Positions 22,501 to 37,500 of a DNA stretch of 64,000 bases are shown in pieces (within the stretch, counting starts at the first letter, position 1; each line of letters opens with the position of its first letter). The notes beneath the pieces were generated by a model. It was not told where the DNA came from, did not search any database, and saw nothing but the letters and a program-made list of their open reading frames with translations. The translations under genes and the position numbers were made by a program. Origin of the DNA: Gibbula magus (lineage: Eukaryota; Mollusca; Gastropoda; Trochida; Trochidae); contig OW388289.1 in NCBI GenBank assembly GCA_936450465.1, positions 79,658,593 through 79,722,592 on the forward strand, given 5' to 3'.

Positions 22501-25500
22501 TGTTTTAACATGTAACTTTGTTTCGTTGAGTATTTCCGAAGTCTTTCGATATTAAAAAATACAATTATAAATACATTTGTGTTGTTTTACTTTCCTGATA
22601 TTTTAGTTTGACTACACTTTGAACATACTCTAAGGGCATGAAGGGGACAGTTCTATAAGTTTTGTGTGAGAAACAAACAAAGAAAGGACATGCTATTATA
22701 ACATCGTAATGTGTTATTTAAGAAATAGAAGATTCGTTTTTTTTATCGCAACCCTTAGTGTTTAATGCTCTCTGCTGTTTCATTTTACGATAAATCAAAA
22801 CGAGTCTTCTATTTCTTTTATAAAATGCCCTTAAACAATTACTCACTTATCTTATATACTGCCATATATATAGCTTTCTCCCTTAAGTGTTGGTTAAAAT
22901 CGATACGTTTAACTGTAAAATCAATTAATTTAGAAATTTGGTAAATGTTGGTTGTGTTCAAGGCACTTGGTTGTGTTCAGGCATTCCCCACAGAGGACAC
23001 TCCAGTCATACTTCCCTACACTAACTTATGCTTATAGTTCAACGACATTTCAATGCGGAAACCGTCCCTATTTTTATTCAATCAAATGTCCCCATACATC
23101 TCCGTATTATCTTGTCAGAAATGTGTGTGCATCTAGTGTCATCAACGGTTTGCATCACTCCAAGGCATCTGTTAAGCGAACGTATGCTAAAGTAATGACA
23201 GCAGTATTATGAGGCTCTACACTGCAAATCAACTATCGTGTGGTTATTTGAGGTGTTTGTTGTAGGAGACATGTCCAATATCATGTTTAATATCTTTCAA
23301 CATGAAATAGCTTGACTTTATGCTTGAAATAAATTAAAAGTTTTGAGATATTAATAAAAGAATTATTAATAAATCTCTCCACTAAAGTCCCATGTATCAG
23401 ATATAGCTTCTAAAATTTTTCAGATACAGGAATTTTAACAAGGCTAGTATTATAAAACACATCGAGTACGAAGTTTGAATCGACGTCGCTGAAAGTTAAG
23501 GTGATGAAGTAAAAAAGGGAAACTTGGATATACAACTTCTTTATTCTGCGGAGCCGACGTTTCGACATAGATATTAATGTTGTTTTATATCCATAACATG
23601 CTTGCCTTCATTATTCTTACTGCTATTAAGTCGTAACAAATTATGGGCTTGTCGTTACCAATACGAGTACTGCCATTATTCACATACATTAAGTAGTAAT
23701 TTAAAGTCAAATATTATGGATGACAACTGCCCTATTTTTGTCACGAACATAGTATTTGACTTTTTGTTGCTAAGAAAACAGAGTTTTAACAGAGAAATAA
23801 TACTCATTCTTGTATGAAAGGATCTAACATTTAATTTCGAATGCAAGATTGTAGCCAGTATATCATAATAACAGAACTCGCCTATTACGGCCGCTTGTTC
23901 AGTCAAGACACCCAGCTTTCTAATAATAACAGAACCCAGTAAGAATTAATTATTTATTACATGTAAGAAAAAGTCATATCAGATTCTAGAAATATGTGAG
24001 ACCATGTTGTGTCCAACTGTCCATTTAACACCATATCACATCCTAAAATGTTCATGACATAGATTGGTTTTCCTGTGCAGGTGGCCTCCTGAGAGTCACC
24101 ATCCGGTCCTGCCATGGTACCGCCCCTCTAGCTGTGTCATTGAAGTAGTTCTGGAGGTACTCTCTTTGATCCTTGGCAGCTTTGTGATCACATTTTGAAG
24201 AACACGGGGGAGTGATATCTTCATCGAGACTGATTTCTTGTCGCCAGGAACCCAATACAAGTTCATGAGATTCGCCATCTCTGTCAACCTCGGCGTCCTG
24301 GAGGGTTGGATACCTCAACCTCAAAAGGTTGTGGAGAACTATACAGCACTCTGTCATCGTCTGCACAACGTCAGGGGATTGATGCAACACAGTCATGAAA
24401 CACCTCCATCTGTTTGCCAGTATGCCGAATGCATTCTCTACCACACGTCTTCCTCTGGATATACGGTAGTTGTAGATCAACTCTTGCTTGGTCAAATTCC
24501 TCCTCGACCATGGCTTCATGAGGAATGTTCTCAAGGCAAAGGCATCATCGGCCAATATGAAGAAAGGGAGCTTCCTTGGTTCAACATCAGAAGTAGGGTC
24601 ATCTGGTTCAATAGGTTCAGCAGGGGGGATTCCAAGTGTGCCTTCTTCCAAGCGTTCTTTCAAAGTTGATGCATTGAAGATTTGGGCGTCTGATTGGTGT
24701 CCAAGACCTCCAGTATCCACCCATATGAATTTGTAGTCGTGGTCAACTAGTGCAAGGAGGACAATGGAGTAGCAGCTTTTGTAGACACACCAGTAGTCGC
24801 TCCCACTTTTTCCAGGGGCACGGATTTTGATGTGTTTCCCATCGAGAGCACCTATGGCATGAGGTACTTGCCATCGCTCTTCAAATTCTTTGGCTATTTG
24901 CTTCCACTCTTCTTCTGTAGAAGGTGTCTTGAATACCTCGTCTCTGTAGGTATCAACGATAGCTTTGCAGACAAGGGGAATCATGCGCTGAACAGATGTC
25001 CTGCTGACCCTGTAGCCATAGGCCATACTTGCATACTGGTCACCGGTGGCTAGATGTCTTAATGTCAGTGCGACTTTCAACCCTGCATCCAAAGAGGCTC
25101 TGTAGTTGCTGCCTTCACCAACTAAAAAGGGCCCTACTCTTTCCAGAATTTCGTCAAACAGCTCGACAGGCATCCTCATGTAATTCTGGAACAAGTGTGG
25201 ATTTTCCTGCTTCAACTTCTGGACAAGATGGTAGTACTGACTGTGTTCTTGCCTCTCCAAAGGGGTGAGCCACTCTCGTACCCAAACCGCATGCCGTCGA
25301 CGCCGCCTTCTTCTTCGTTGATGGTGTCTCATCATAGCTAAGGTGCAGTCGCCGATATACTGCAGTTCTTGTCTGGTTTCAGAAACCAGAGCAACTACCA
25401 GGGCCATTTCATTTTCCATCTTATCTGTATGCTAGTCAAACTCCGAATGCCATGATTGCAGCTGGTCGCAGTCCTTTTTATACTTTGGGCCCGATCTGTC

Positions 25501-28500
25501 GTGAAAAGGTTGTGTCGAGGTCGCATATGTCTTAATGCAGTCTTGTGAAAAGTCGCAATGGTCGTACTGGAGTCGTACAAGACTCGCAACTGTCGTAATG
25601 TGGTCGCACTCGATCGCAAAAGCAATCTCACTAGTCGCAAGGTGGTTGTAAGTCGATCGTATGGCGATCGTATGTCGATCGCCGAAACTGTCGCGGTGAT
25701 CCTAACCACTCGCATGAAAAATCGCCAATTCAGTCGTATCTCAGTACGACTATGTTGAGACCGACATGCGATCTATACTGCAATTCAAATCAGTCTCAAC
25801 TCTGTCTCAATGTGCTCGCCAGAAAAATGAAATTAATCACTTTTTGGTCGTAGTGGGATCGTATAACCGGCTTGGTGGAACCGCAAAATCATATTTTTAC
25901 AAAATTGCTCGTATTTATGTCTGCGACCAGTGCGACCGGCTTGATCGCGGCGATCGCACTCTGTCGCATATCGGTCGCGGTTCGGTGGACGGGGGGCATT
26001 AGGTATCTGTTACGATACGTAGCACAGGAAAATAAAAATTAAAAAACCATGGATGCACAATTAAAAAAAATATCATTTACTGCATGGTTCTAAAATCTTA
26101 TAACTGTTATTGAAGCATATCTATAATTTTAAATAACAAGAGTCATCAGAAGATGACATATCCCACCGGTTCCACAAAATTTGTAAAACACATCTTTGAC
26201 AGATACTTGTGTATCTACAACCGTACTTCAGTTAGTGGGTATTACAGATGCTGAGTTTCAGGTATGTTAAGGGTTTTAGACTTCTGCTCCAGAAGCAGTC
26301 AAAATCAATAACAACCAACATCCCTCTCATGTTTCTATGGAAACAGAAAAGAAAAAAAAATTCAGAAAAAATCTGAAAATATCAAAAGGCACCACTTCAG
26401 TTAGTGGGTAATACACATGCAAAGTTTCAGGAAGATATGATGAACGGTTTTGGAGCTGTGCTCCGGAAACGAACCTGTCTCCGAACAAAGTCCAAATTCA
26501 ACAAGTTTCTATGGAAACGACCAAAAATAAAATTTTCAGAAATCTGAAAATATCAAAAGGCACCACTTCAGTTGGTGGGTAATACACATGGAAAGTTTCA
26601 GAAAGATATCATGAACGGTTTTCGAGTTCTGCTCCGGAAACGAAATGATTACGGACGGACAGACGGACGGACGGACGGACAGACGGACGGGGTGATGACT
26701 ATATCCCACGGTATTACATACCGGTGGGATAAAAATGGATATTCAGCCGGAATCAGTCCACAGTGCTCTTTCTTGCAGTTAATTTTTGCAGTGGAGCTTT
26801 TATTCGACATACAATTTATGACATGTGGTTGTGCAGTCAATATTTTAGTTTCTTAATTCTGGACTTTACCTGTGTTTTTGGAAGCGATACTCAAACTGAG
26901 TGAATTATATAGTCGAGACTAAAGATATAGTCAATAAATAAAGTAAATAAATGATGTAAACAGTATTCGGACGGTGACGTTATTTCCATCGACTTGCATG
27001 TTAATTTAGTCTTGGATAAATAATTTTCATGAAATAAATTCTGGTTGGATCAGTCAAATTTTCCAGCTTGATTGAAAAACATCTCAGCTTGAAGTACATA
27101 ATTTGGATTAAATTTTCTGACAATTTAGCAAATGTCATACAATTGACCTACGTGTGTACATTTAATAAAAACGGGTCCCATACGGCCATAGATCGCCATC
27201 TTAAATGTTTTCACAACTATGTATATATGTTGATGAAATTACTGTCATTTCCTAATATATATAAAACGGAAAATTAAACATAAATTATGAGGTTGTAGCC
27301 AAGATGATTCCTCACAAACATGACAAATGTGAATAGGATCGGACAAATATCCTATCTATGAAAATTATTTATCCCAGACTAAATTAACATGTAAGTCTAT
27401 GGAAATGGCGTCACCGTCCGAATACTTTTTGCACGGCTCTGTACGTCAAGAGAAAATAGCAGATTCAAATGTTTCTGCACTGAACGTACTTCAACAATAT
27501 TAACTAATAATTTACACTAACTCCAACATCAGCTGTAAAGTTTAATAAGTTTAGGAAACAACGAAACTGTCAGCGTACTGCTTTCCCATAATTTACACAA
27601 AGGTAGTATATAGCTTATCACCTGGTTAAAATACATCATTTGATACGATTTCTGTCCCAAAAGCACTTATTCGTCATGGCAGAATGTAATATAATAATAC
27701 GAACTCTCCGCCACATTATCCTGTTGACATGCTATCATAATTGTAATCTATATCCCCAAATCCTTTTTTAAGTAACTTTCACTGAATTATTCGAGCATAT
27801 GATTGATTGCTATTAATATTGATTAAATGTTTAACGTTTTCAATAGTCTGTAACTGTAAAAAAAAATACCCATCCAATTAATATGTCGACGGTTTCATTC
27901 TTTAATCCCTTTAGACGGCTTTAGTAATCGTTTTCAACGCAATGATTCAGTTTTAAAAATATTACCGACTTTGAAATGTTAATACAAAGAAAAAAAATCA
28001 TTAATATCAACTCCTTCAAAACAGTTGTTACAGTTGTGATAAAATATTTCATTGACGAAATCATCGTAGTCAAAACAATGTCAGTCGATCTGAACGGTCG
28101 GAAATGTACCTGTTATTGTAGAATTTAGAATGAAGTTTTAAAATATCAAATATATCTGAATAAAAAGAATAAATTCCCCTGATTTAAGACAACGTAATTA
28201 TTAGATGATTTTATTTTAAAAGTGTGATATGGACACGAAACGCCAACATACAGAATAGAAATATAGGCCTACTTTTCAATCGGGCACCTGCACGATTTAA
28301 ATTGTTTGTATATTGTGTATTAACTGTTTGCAACTGAATTCTTCAAATAAAAACAAGTTAGGGATTGATATTTTAATTAACGAACAAAACTGTTTTAAAT
28401 AATAGTTAATAAGTCATTTTTTTTAAACTAAGCGATAACATGATATAGACATATAGTAATGCCAGTTACTGACAAGTCGCCGTCGTTCTAGCCCTTAATC

Positions 28501-31500
28501 AGGCTAATATTATTTAACACAAAAGAAAATTTAGTTCTTGAATTGCATTATAAGACATGTCTCCATATTTAAAATCGGTAAAAACATCTTAACTATTTAA
28601 TATACTGTTTAAAATCAAAGACATTGCTTCCGCAGTGCAAACTGCCCATGCTAAACGCCTCTAACCGGAAGGCTCTTACTCGCATTGTGCGCACGCAGAT
28701 CGCCGCCATTACAATTTTTCCAAACCGTGATAGCGTGTATGGTCAGCCGTTTCTGAAAACCGAGCGTAACGTTTTGATGCAAAATAAGAAATACATATGT
28801 TATATCATCTGCACACCTACGTCGATAACTAGAATGTGCATTCCTTACCCAAATGAGACAATTACCATCACCTGTAACGCTTCATTTTAATAAATACAAG
28901 TCCTCAAGTTTGAATGTCGCGTGATATGCTTAGCGGGTTATTCCAAAAATCTGGAATTCAGGAGAAACGAATCCTGATTGTATGAACGTGAATGTATAAT
29001 AAATGACACATATATTAGAATTTTTTTTAAATAGTTAAAGACAACTTATGGGTGGAAAGTTTGTGTATAACAACAATATTTTTTGTACGAAATCGCTGCT
29101 GTTGTCAACAATGGTTTTTCGAACGTAATTCGGAGCGCGTGAGGTTTCAATTTTAAATTTACTCGCTATCAGTCCAGTATAACATGTCTCTGATTTTCAA
29201 ACACAGTACTAGTAGGTTTATCTCCTAAGTATATCAGTTCAAGTTCAAGATTAAAATGTTGAAATCAAAACTAGATTAATTTGTTGTTCAAGATTGAAAT
29301 GTGAAAACCCGTGTTCTACTCACACATCAAGGGAAGAGATTCGGAATTCGGTGGAACGATTCCCAGTGTGAGGAACTCGAAAACTGTGAGAGAGAGAAGA
29401 AGAGTGAGGTGAAGTCCAACTTTCTGTTCTAAAGACGCGGGTAGGACGAAACCAAGAACATCCATGGTGCAGATGAGGAAGCACGGGAAGAAGAGGGTCA
29501 GCATGAAGAAGGTGGGTCGTCTCTGTATCTCAACATGGTAGATGACTTCAGTGAAGTTATGAGGACTATAATATGTGGTGACATTCTCACATCGAACCGC
29601 GTTTAAGACCCATTCAGCATTTTCTACATAAGCATCGGTGTTCCCGTCCTCCTCTGTCGTTAAGTTGACTTCTGAAAACTCGTACACCCAGGGACCGAAC
29701 TTGAGTGGACAAGTCTGTTTATCGTAAGGGAAGTAGGTCGTATCAACTCCACAGACGCTCTTCAGAACTGATGGGAACCTCTGATTTACCTGGCCAGTGT
29801 TGTATACTTCCAGCTGGTAGAACTTGCGTTCTGACATGGCTATGTTGCTTCCAAATGCAGAGCTGGAATTAAATGCGAAGCTTTCACACACATATTCTTG
29901 ATAAGCATTTTGTATGTCGTAATGACGTTAACTGTTTATATATTATAACGTTTATTACATTCCCACAAAATTCCAATAACCTGAACTACATTTACCAATA
30001 CCAAATGCAATTATTTTAGGCCCATGATAGCTGGTGTACTGGAAAAGAATCGCCAAGCTTAGTTCACAATGAAATTTTTTCCCTGGTATGGATCTTCATG
30101 GTTCCTTCATTTGACAAGTTGATAACATTGATTAAAAAAATAATAAAATGTTATATACGAACTCGTCATAAAGCGTGATGTCAGGAGTCCAGATGCGTTC
30201 AAAAGGGGAGTAGAGCACTTTTACTCCGCTGTAATGATCAGGATTCCACCTCAGACGACAGTCGTTCCAATCCTGTTTGGATTATTTGCTCTCAACACTG
30301 CTGATTGTTATCATACGTAATAATACAGTTCATTGTTAGATTACAATTTTAATCCCATTTTTATTTTGCAATGTAATGTATAGAGATTATTACCCAAGTA
30401 AAACCTTCATATGATTTTACATACTTAGATAACATATATTTGCACGGGTTTTATAAAGGTCACATGGCACACTTTGGAGTGTAAAAATTCTATAATACCC
30501 ATTCTATTACATTAAATAGACAGAAACTAGCTACGTTATCTTGACACGGCCTGATGATGTCACGAATAATTGTTTTATGACCTTGCAGATGTCAGAATAT
30601 CGGAACTCGAGCTTAAATGTTCGGCGTCAGTAATGTTTCACCTCAGTTTGATGACGAAAGTAAATAGTCTCCGTTGGATACATAGAATATTTTCGAAAAT
30701 GTATCTTCAATAAGAAATATACGCACCATTCTGATCCAAACGTTTGTTGTAAGTATCTGTTTGGGTTCATCCTTGTAAAGAAAGAAATGTTAAAATCAAT
30801 GTTTTACTATTATCTGTTACAGATTTTAAACAAACGTGCTATGAGAGCACAATATCATGTTGAGGCACAAATTATCCTTTAGTTTACAAAAGATCAGATC
30901 TGCATTCTACAAGGGATGGTCTTTGACCAGCTTTCAAATTATGACATCCTCTGGATCGTCTGGTGACAATAAAATAAACATGTCAAATATCGAAGGCCTG
31001 TCACTGATCAAACAGAAATGATGGTCATTGGTAAATTTTCAGAAATATGCATCTTACACAAAGGTCAAGGTCAGAAGATCAACGGCTATGACCTTGATCA
31101 GTATGTGATATGGGAAACCTGAGTTGATTTCAGAACACAAGTACTGTCAGTCTGAAATTGGACCATAACCTTTTTTTAAATTTTCATTCGATGTGTCTAC
31201 AATACACACATGCCTATCACTTATGTATATCCAAGTATGTGTAAAGTTTAGGAAACGTTTATAAAAAAATGTGGAAGGAGTTGATTTCAGAACACAGGTA
31301 CCCTTTTCGGGAACGACGTACAGATGAGCGGCTGTGTCATGACATAAACCCCCTTAATTAAATGTAGAATGCTATATAGTCATTGTTTTAAAATAAGAAG
31401 AACAAAACTACTCTGTTTGGATGAATCCAGCTGGCTTGCAAAGTGAAACATGAGGATTACATATTACTGCTCAGGATTAGCAACGTAAACGTCAACATCA

Positions 31501-34500
31501 CTAGCACTTAAACAAACTAAAATAATTCATGTAATATTTCTAATGATCTTATTTAATTAACGTAGGGAAACAGCGTGACATTGATTGTTCTGCTCAAACA
31601 TTTTACTGGCAAAGGCTTCGTATGGCGCCGTCATTTTATTATTGGCTTCGCCATACTTGCTACAGTGACTCCTTCCTTTGTATGATATCGAACATCTACT
31701 GTGCCTCTTGATGAATGATAGCTGTTAATCATTACGAATAGGTCCATGTACAGCCTGTGATTCATCGAAGCTAAAAACAAAACCATTTGTCCTTTTCCAT
31801 AAGTGTAATAAACTTGATATTAGTCATACGTTAACAAAACTTACAGATCAGCTACGAAAATAAATCCCAAGAATAACAACAAAAATGTAAAGGCCCGTTC
31901 ACACTGTGCCGAATTTGACAAAAGATGGAAACACGAATTTGAAAATGGTCAAATTCGCAAAGGATCGTAAGCAATCGGGCCATTCGTAAACGCATCTTAA
32001 GCATTCGTTTGTTCATCGGCGGAGTTCTTCTCTGTTCGGCAGCAACATCGGGAGAGTGACCCAAAATATTTGAAATGTTAGTTTCGTGGTACATTCGTGT
32101 CCTCATCGTGCCCTTCGTATGACGATCGGGGTGACATCTTATGATTCGTATCGTCATCGTATTTGCCTTCGCCTGTCCATCGGGACAATAGGGCAGTTTT
32201 CACATGCGAAGGCCATACGAAAGTACAACGAAGTCGACGGAAGACAAAAGAAGGCAACGCGACTGCGTTCATACCTTGCAAAAATATACATGATGACTAC
32301 ACGATGTCGTATTGACAAGGTGACGAGGGCATTTACTACATCAAAATCTGTCTGCCAATATGAGACATGTATTGATATATAGATTACATATTATAACCTA
32401 TGTAATGTATGTAACAATACCTCTACATATTCAAATGAGCATGAACTGTATAGTTTATGTACCTTATATTTACCATTATTCGTCCTACTCTAAATACGAC
32501 GTCGTGTTGACATCATTCGAACAGACTGCATAGCGATAGGCCAATGCGACGAACAAACCGACATTCGCATTGCATTCGCATTGTAGTCGTGTGTTACAAT
32601 ATTGACATCGTATTGCCTTCTGACTGCATCGTACCTGCTCCTGATTCTGTTTGTTTTTTAACCAAAATCGGAACCAAATTCGTGCGAAAGTAGAAGTTTC
32701 TTATTCGTGTTGGCATCTTTTGTCATAATTGGGACAGTGTGAACCGGCCTACAAACACTGACCAGATCCACGACTTGTCTGAGCCAAAGTTCCATGTTGA
32801 CTTCAACCGGAAGTCCAGACTCAGGACAGTCAGGCAGCATGTCCTTACAGTAGCTGTGAGTCAGATTCTGCATCAACTCGCATTTAGGGTCGGAACCTGT
32901 GTGTTTTAAATATTAGTCAGACATTAAAGTATTGGAATTACATAAACAAGAATTGACTGATATAATAAACATGTTACAGTATCTGATTTGTATCAAATTG
33001 AATTGGCGTTGACAGAATGTGATGAGATGTGTGGTATGGCGTCATTGATGTGATATGGCGTGATATGTTGGTAACTGATGACATTAGGTGTGCTTTATTA
33101 TAATTTGAAGAAATGACCTGCTCAAAGAGGCAGGATGCCTTTGTTTCTGCACACACTTAGTTGTTATTTTATATGTGCATACTCTCGCAGTTGTTATCTC
33201 CACCACTTATTCAAAAGTGATTTGCAAGCGCATTAGAAATTTAAATGATTGTTGTGTTACGACTGTTTCATTATTATGCGAATTATTCTTCGTTTTATGA
33301 TAAATGTTAATGTTGCTCTTTTACAGCTTTTAAGTGAAAAAAGTCAAAAGAGATTGGCCCATGAAAAGCTGCCTCCCCTGTTTATTGTATAATTTTATGA
33401 GTATGTTATTAACACATTAAACATATTGTTGTCATTTTTTAAATATGAATATATTTCATTACAATACCGAAATATACTAATTTAATAACTCACTCAGACT
33501 ACCGATAGAAACAATCTTAATGGAAAGATATTTTATCGATCTAATGCTTTCAAAAGCCATGCATGTGGGAAAGCTACAGTCAGGAATGATTTGGGGTATC
33601 TTTTGCTGCCATAAGGGTTAAATCCATATTGTTATTTGTGTGTTTTATTATTATTTCACCAATTTGTGTGGTCACCACTTTGGAATAAAGCAGTGCAGCT
33701 ATTACGACCAAACCTCACATGCTGATAGGTCTGTGAATTGCGGCGTAACTTCAGAGACCCAATCGGTCCAGATATTAAATGCCAAGGATGACACAAAATT
33801 TGAAAAATCAAAATACACTTAGAGGCTTGCAACTTCTTTTGAAAGATGCGCATTAACAAAAGGAGCAAAAACATAAAATCATGGTGAATGCGTAGGTCAC
33901 GAGATTTTGGTCACAGTGAACACTCACAGTCAAGCAATTTTTCACAAAGTGCAAACTTCAAGAGGACATAACTCACTAACCTAAAAGTAGAGTTCCAAGA
34001 TTTTGTAGATGAAGAGAAATACTATAGTCCTTATGAATTGATAATATAATCCCTCAAGAACAGTCAGTTTCTACTTTTGTTTTGAATTGACAATCGTCGA
34101 ATTTGTATATTAGATATTGTGTTCTCTGAATTCAGTACGTTATTAATACCTGATCAGAGAGGGAAAACACAACTATAACTGTAAAAAGCATAACTTGTTC
34201 GATAATATACATCCTAAATGAGCTACAAGCATTTTCATTTGAACATTTTTGAATTTTCATTTTCAACTTCCAACAATGTCTGGAACTCCTATTTTCCTTG
34301 TACATTACCCTAAAAATTAAACCTTCTGCACTGAACTTGAAGACATAACTGAACAGAATAAGAGTTTCGAACACATTATGTTTAAATCTGTCAGATAAAA
34401 GGTTTTACTTGTTTCCATTATGGGCATAATGTAAATTCCTTAGTCACAAATTCCTTTCAGGTTTGAAATACATATTTATTATAACATATCTAACATGGAA

Positions 34501-37500
34501 CATACGTCAGGTATTTTTTTATTTTCCAATGTTATGTTCAAATTTGAATTATGAATTAATCATAACAGACGATCAAGAAACTGTTGGAACATTACTTTGT
34601 TAATGTTTCCGTTTCCCTGATACGATGAACTTCAAAGGCTGCTGTAATCAGGCTGCTGTAGCGAACCGCCTTAACATATCTTCAGTACAATTTTCGGAAT
34701 GATTGTTGAAATAATGAATGAATTACAAATACGGCTGAATCATTTATCATCACTTAGTTGTATTATTGTTGTTGAGCCGACCGTATTTGAGACGTTATTT
34801 ATGTATTAATTAAGTCGAATTATAAAGTGATATTAGTACCATTAAGATTATCTAATCAGACTCAAATGGTTAATCTAGAGATAAAACAAAAACAAACTAT
34901 TATATTACATTTGAGAGATGGTGATGAAGGAGTAGACGTAGTAGTTGTTTCTGTTGTTGGTTTTGCTGTTGTTTTGGGTGTTGTTATTGAAGTGGAATGA
35001 CTGCTGTCGGAGGTTTCGGGGTCGTTAGCTGAAAGCACAGAAAATAAATAAATTATTAGACTACCAACTTTGAAGAAACTGATTTCTAGACAAAGGAACA
35101 AGTGAATATTTATTTTAATATTATGGTGTTAATGTTATAATTATATTACTATCATTAAGATGGTCTGATCAGACTCATATGGTTAATATAGAGATATAAC
35201 TGAAAACTATTATTGATATTACAAGGAGTAGACGTAGACGATGTAGTAGTTTCTGACGTTGCGTTTGCTGTTGTTTCTGGTGTTGCTATTGAAGTGGAAT
35301 AGCTGCTGTCGGAGGTGTCGGGGTCGTCAGCTGAATAGCACAGAAAATAAATGAATTATTAGGTTACGTTCTTTTAAGAAGCTGATTTGTCGACAGATGA
35401 TGAAGTAAATATTCAATACGGACTACTCTTCCATCAGCCGACACGGCAAAAGTTTGATACCAAATTTGTTTGCTTATCTTTCTTGCACAGTGGCATCACC
35501 TGTGTTGGTGTAGAGCAAAGACTGCATCATAACTTTCTATTGATAATGATGACTTGTACAATGGATCAGCTTAACATGCAGTCATACGTTCACCTGGCTG
35601 AAGATGGATCGCATGAATACATTCACGGGAGAACATGAATTTTTGTTATCTATACATATGGAAATCCATTAAACGTCACTGCATTTTCCAACTGTTCATC
35701 AGTTTGCCATCCCTGCAAGTCAGGAATCAGTCAGACACTACATTGTCATGAAAGCTCAGCATATTGAGTAAGGGATAATATACATTTATCATGGGGGATA
35801 AAATGGTTTATTTTTTTTTAAACATGTAATTCATAATGGGAATCAAAATTGCTGTTGTGGAGATAAACTCAGGTCCAGGTAGATCCTTTCTGTTTGAAAT
35901 CGTCAATTGAGGTCTCAACATGACAAATCACCAATAGAGTGATAGTAACGAGTGTACCCGCTACGAGCCCGGAAGGCGGCGTCCAACCTTCTCCTCATGT
36001 ATCCAATATGTACTAATTCGTTCGAGCAGCTGCTGACTCACGATGCAATTCGGTCTCAAAATCAGCAAGAGTCTGAGGATGAAGTTCCATTGTTTGTATT
36101 GGACGTCCATTGATCTCCCACACATCTTCCAAAGGATTTAAATCTGAACTCATAGTTGATGGAGTTGTTCTGAACAGTCGCCTTCACAACACGGGAACGG
36201 CGAGGCCGAGCGTTTGGAGCGAGCAAAAGGACGAGTTGCTAAAGGCATGATTACCAAAATGAGGTACTAGGACGGGGACAAGTATGCCCCGAATGTATCG
36301 CTCGCCATTGACATTTCCTGTACTGTGACAAGATGCAGCTTACAGTCACTGAGATCGTAAGGGAACTGAAGCAATGACATTTTCTTGGTCAAATGGAAAA
36401 TGCACCTTCCTCCATGACGTCAAATTTCACTGATGTCGGACTAAACTCCAATCAAAACGGGCTCTTATTGTGCCGCCATACTGTTAAAATATACTGAGTG
36501 TACTAGAAACCTGACACTGTTCAAATTTGACCTCGCAAATTGAATACTGGGTGCATGGCTATAAACCTGGTATGTAAGGATAGGGAAATCATTTGAGAAG
36601 CAATACAGATTGACACGAGTAGATTTCTGGATCGTTTTATTGCGTAATACCGCTTGATGTCACGTGACCCCACAAAACGAACTTCACATCATCAGATCAT
36701 GGCACATTCTGAAGTCAATAACGCGTGTGACCGCCTCGTACAGCCACCACAGCCACACAACGTCGTCTCATCGACCGCAGAACTCCCCTGAAGACCCGCA
36801 CCGGAAGTCGCCGCCATCGATTGACCAGTTCCTGTGCAAAAGCTTGCAGAGTCTTGGGTTGGTTGATTTGCTGCCTCAATCGTCTTCCAAATTCATCCCA
36901 GATGTGTTCTATGGGATTGAGGTCTGGTGAACGAGATGGCCACTCCATGACGTCGATACCGGCGTTACACAAGAAATTGCGCGTCAAAATCCCTGTGTGC
37001 GGTGTGGCATTATCATGTTGAAAACTCAGCCCTGGACCATATTGTTGCATGAACGGTATCAGGACCTTGTCAAAACTTGGTCCCTGTATTGTGCGGCAGT
37101 AAGGTTGCCCTGCACGACAACCAATCGGGAACGACCATTGGAACAGAAAGATCCCCACACCATGACGCTGCCGCCGCCAAATCTGTCCACCTCCCGAACA
37201 ACGTTATTCCAGCGATTCTAATCCATATCAGACGTTGGTGACGGTGACATGGCGTCAAAATGGGTCCTGTGTCCCCTTCCTGGCTCGCAGACCAGCAGCC
37301 CGCAGTCGCTTCCTGATAGTGGATGGTGACACCCGACCTCTGAACAAGTGTCTGGTCGTGGACGCAGCCGTCTCGAATCGATTACGGAGATGACGTAACC
37401 TGATTTGTCCATCCTCTCGGCGTCCTGGCCTCGGACGATCCGCAATCACCCCTGTCTGTTGCACACGGGTTCTGAGCTCATGAATTGTCTGTCGGCTGCA

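Larger units (their letters stand above)
20190..25998. mobile_element. Autonomous PIF/Harbinger transposon H2, apparently intact
   Basis: This 5.8-kb element has inverted ends (TACCCCCATTCCACCGA at 20190 and the complement of TGCCCCCCGTCCACCGA at 25998) and TTA target duplications (20187-20189 and 25999-26001), typical of Harbinger. It carries the two expected genes in convergent orientation: a MADF/Myb-like DNA-binding protein (+) and a DDE nuclease (-). Each gene has an uninterrupted frame and its own TATA box. Subterminal regions are dense in tgcgaccg/cggtcgca motifs, the likely binding sites. It lies in intron 5 of gene B. Confidence 0.9.
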
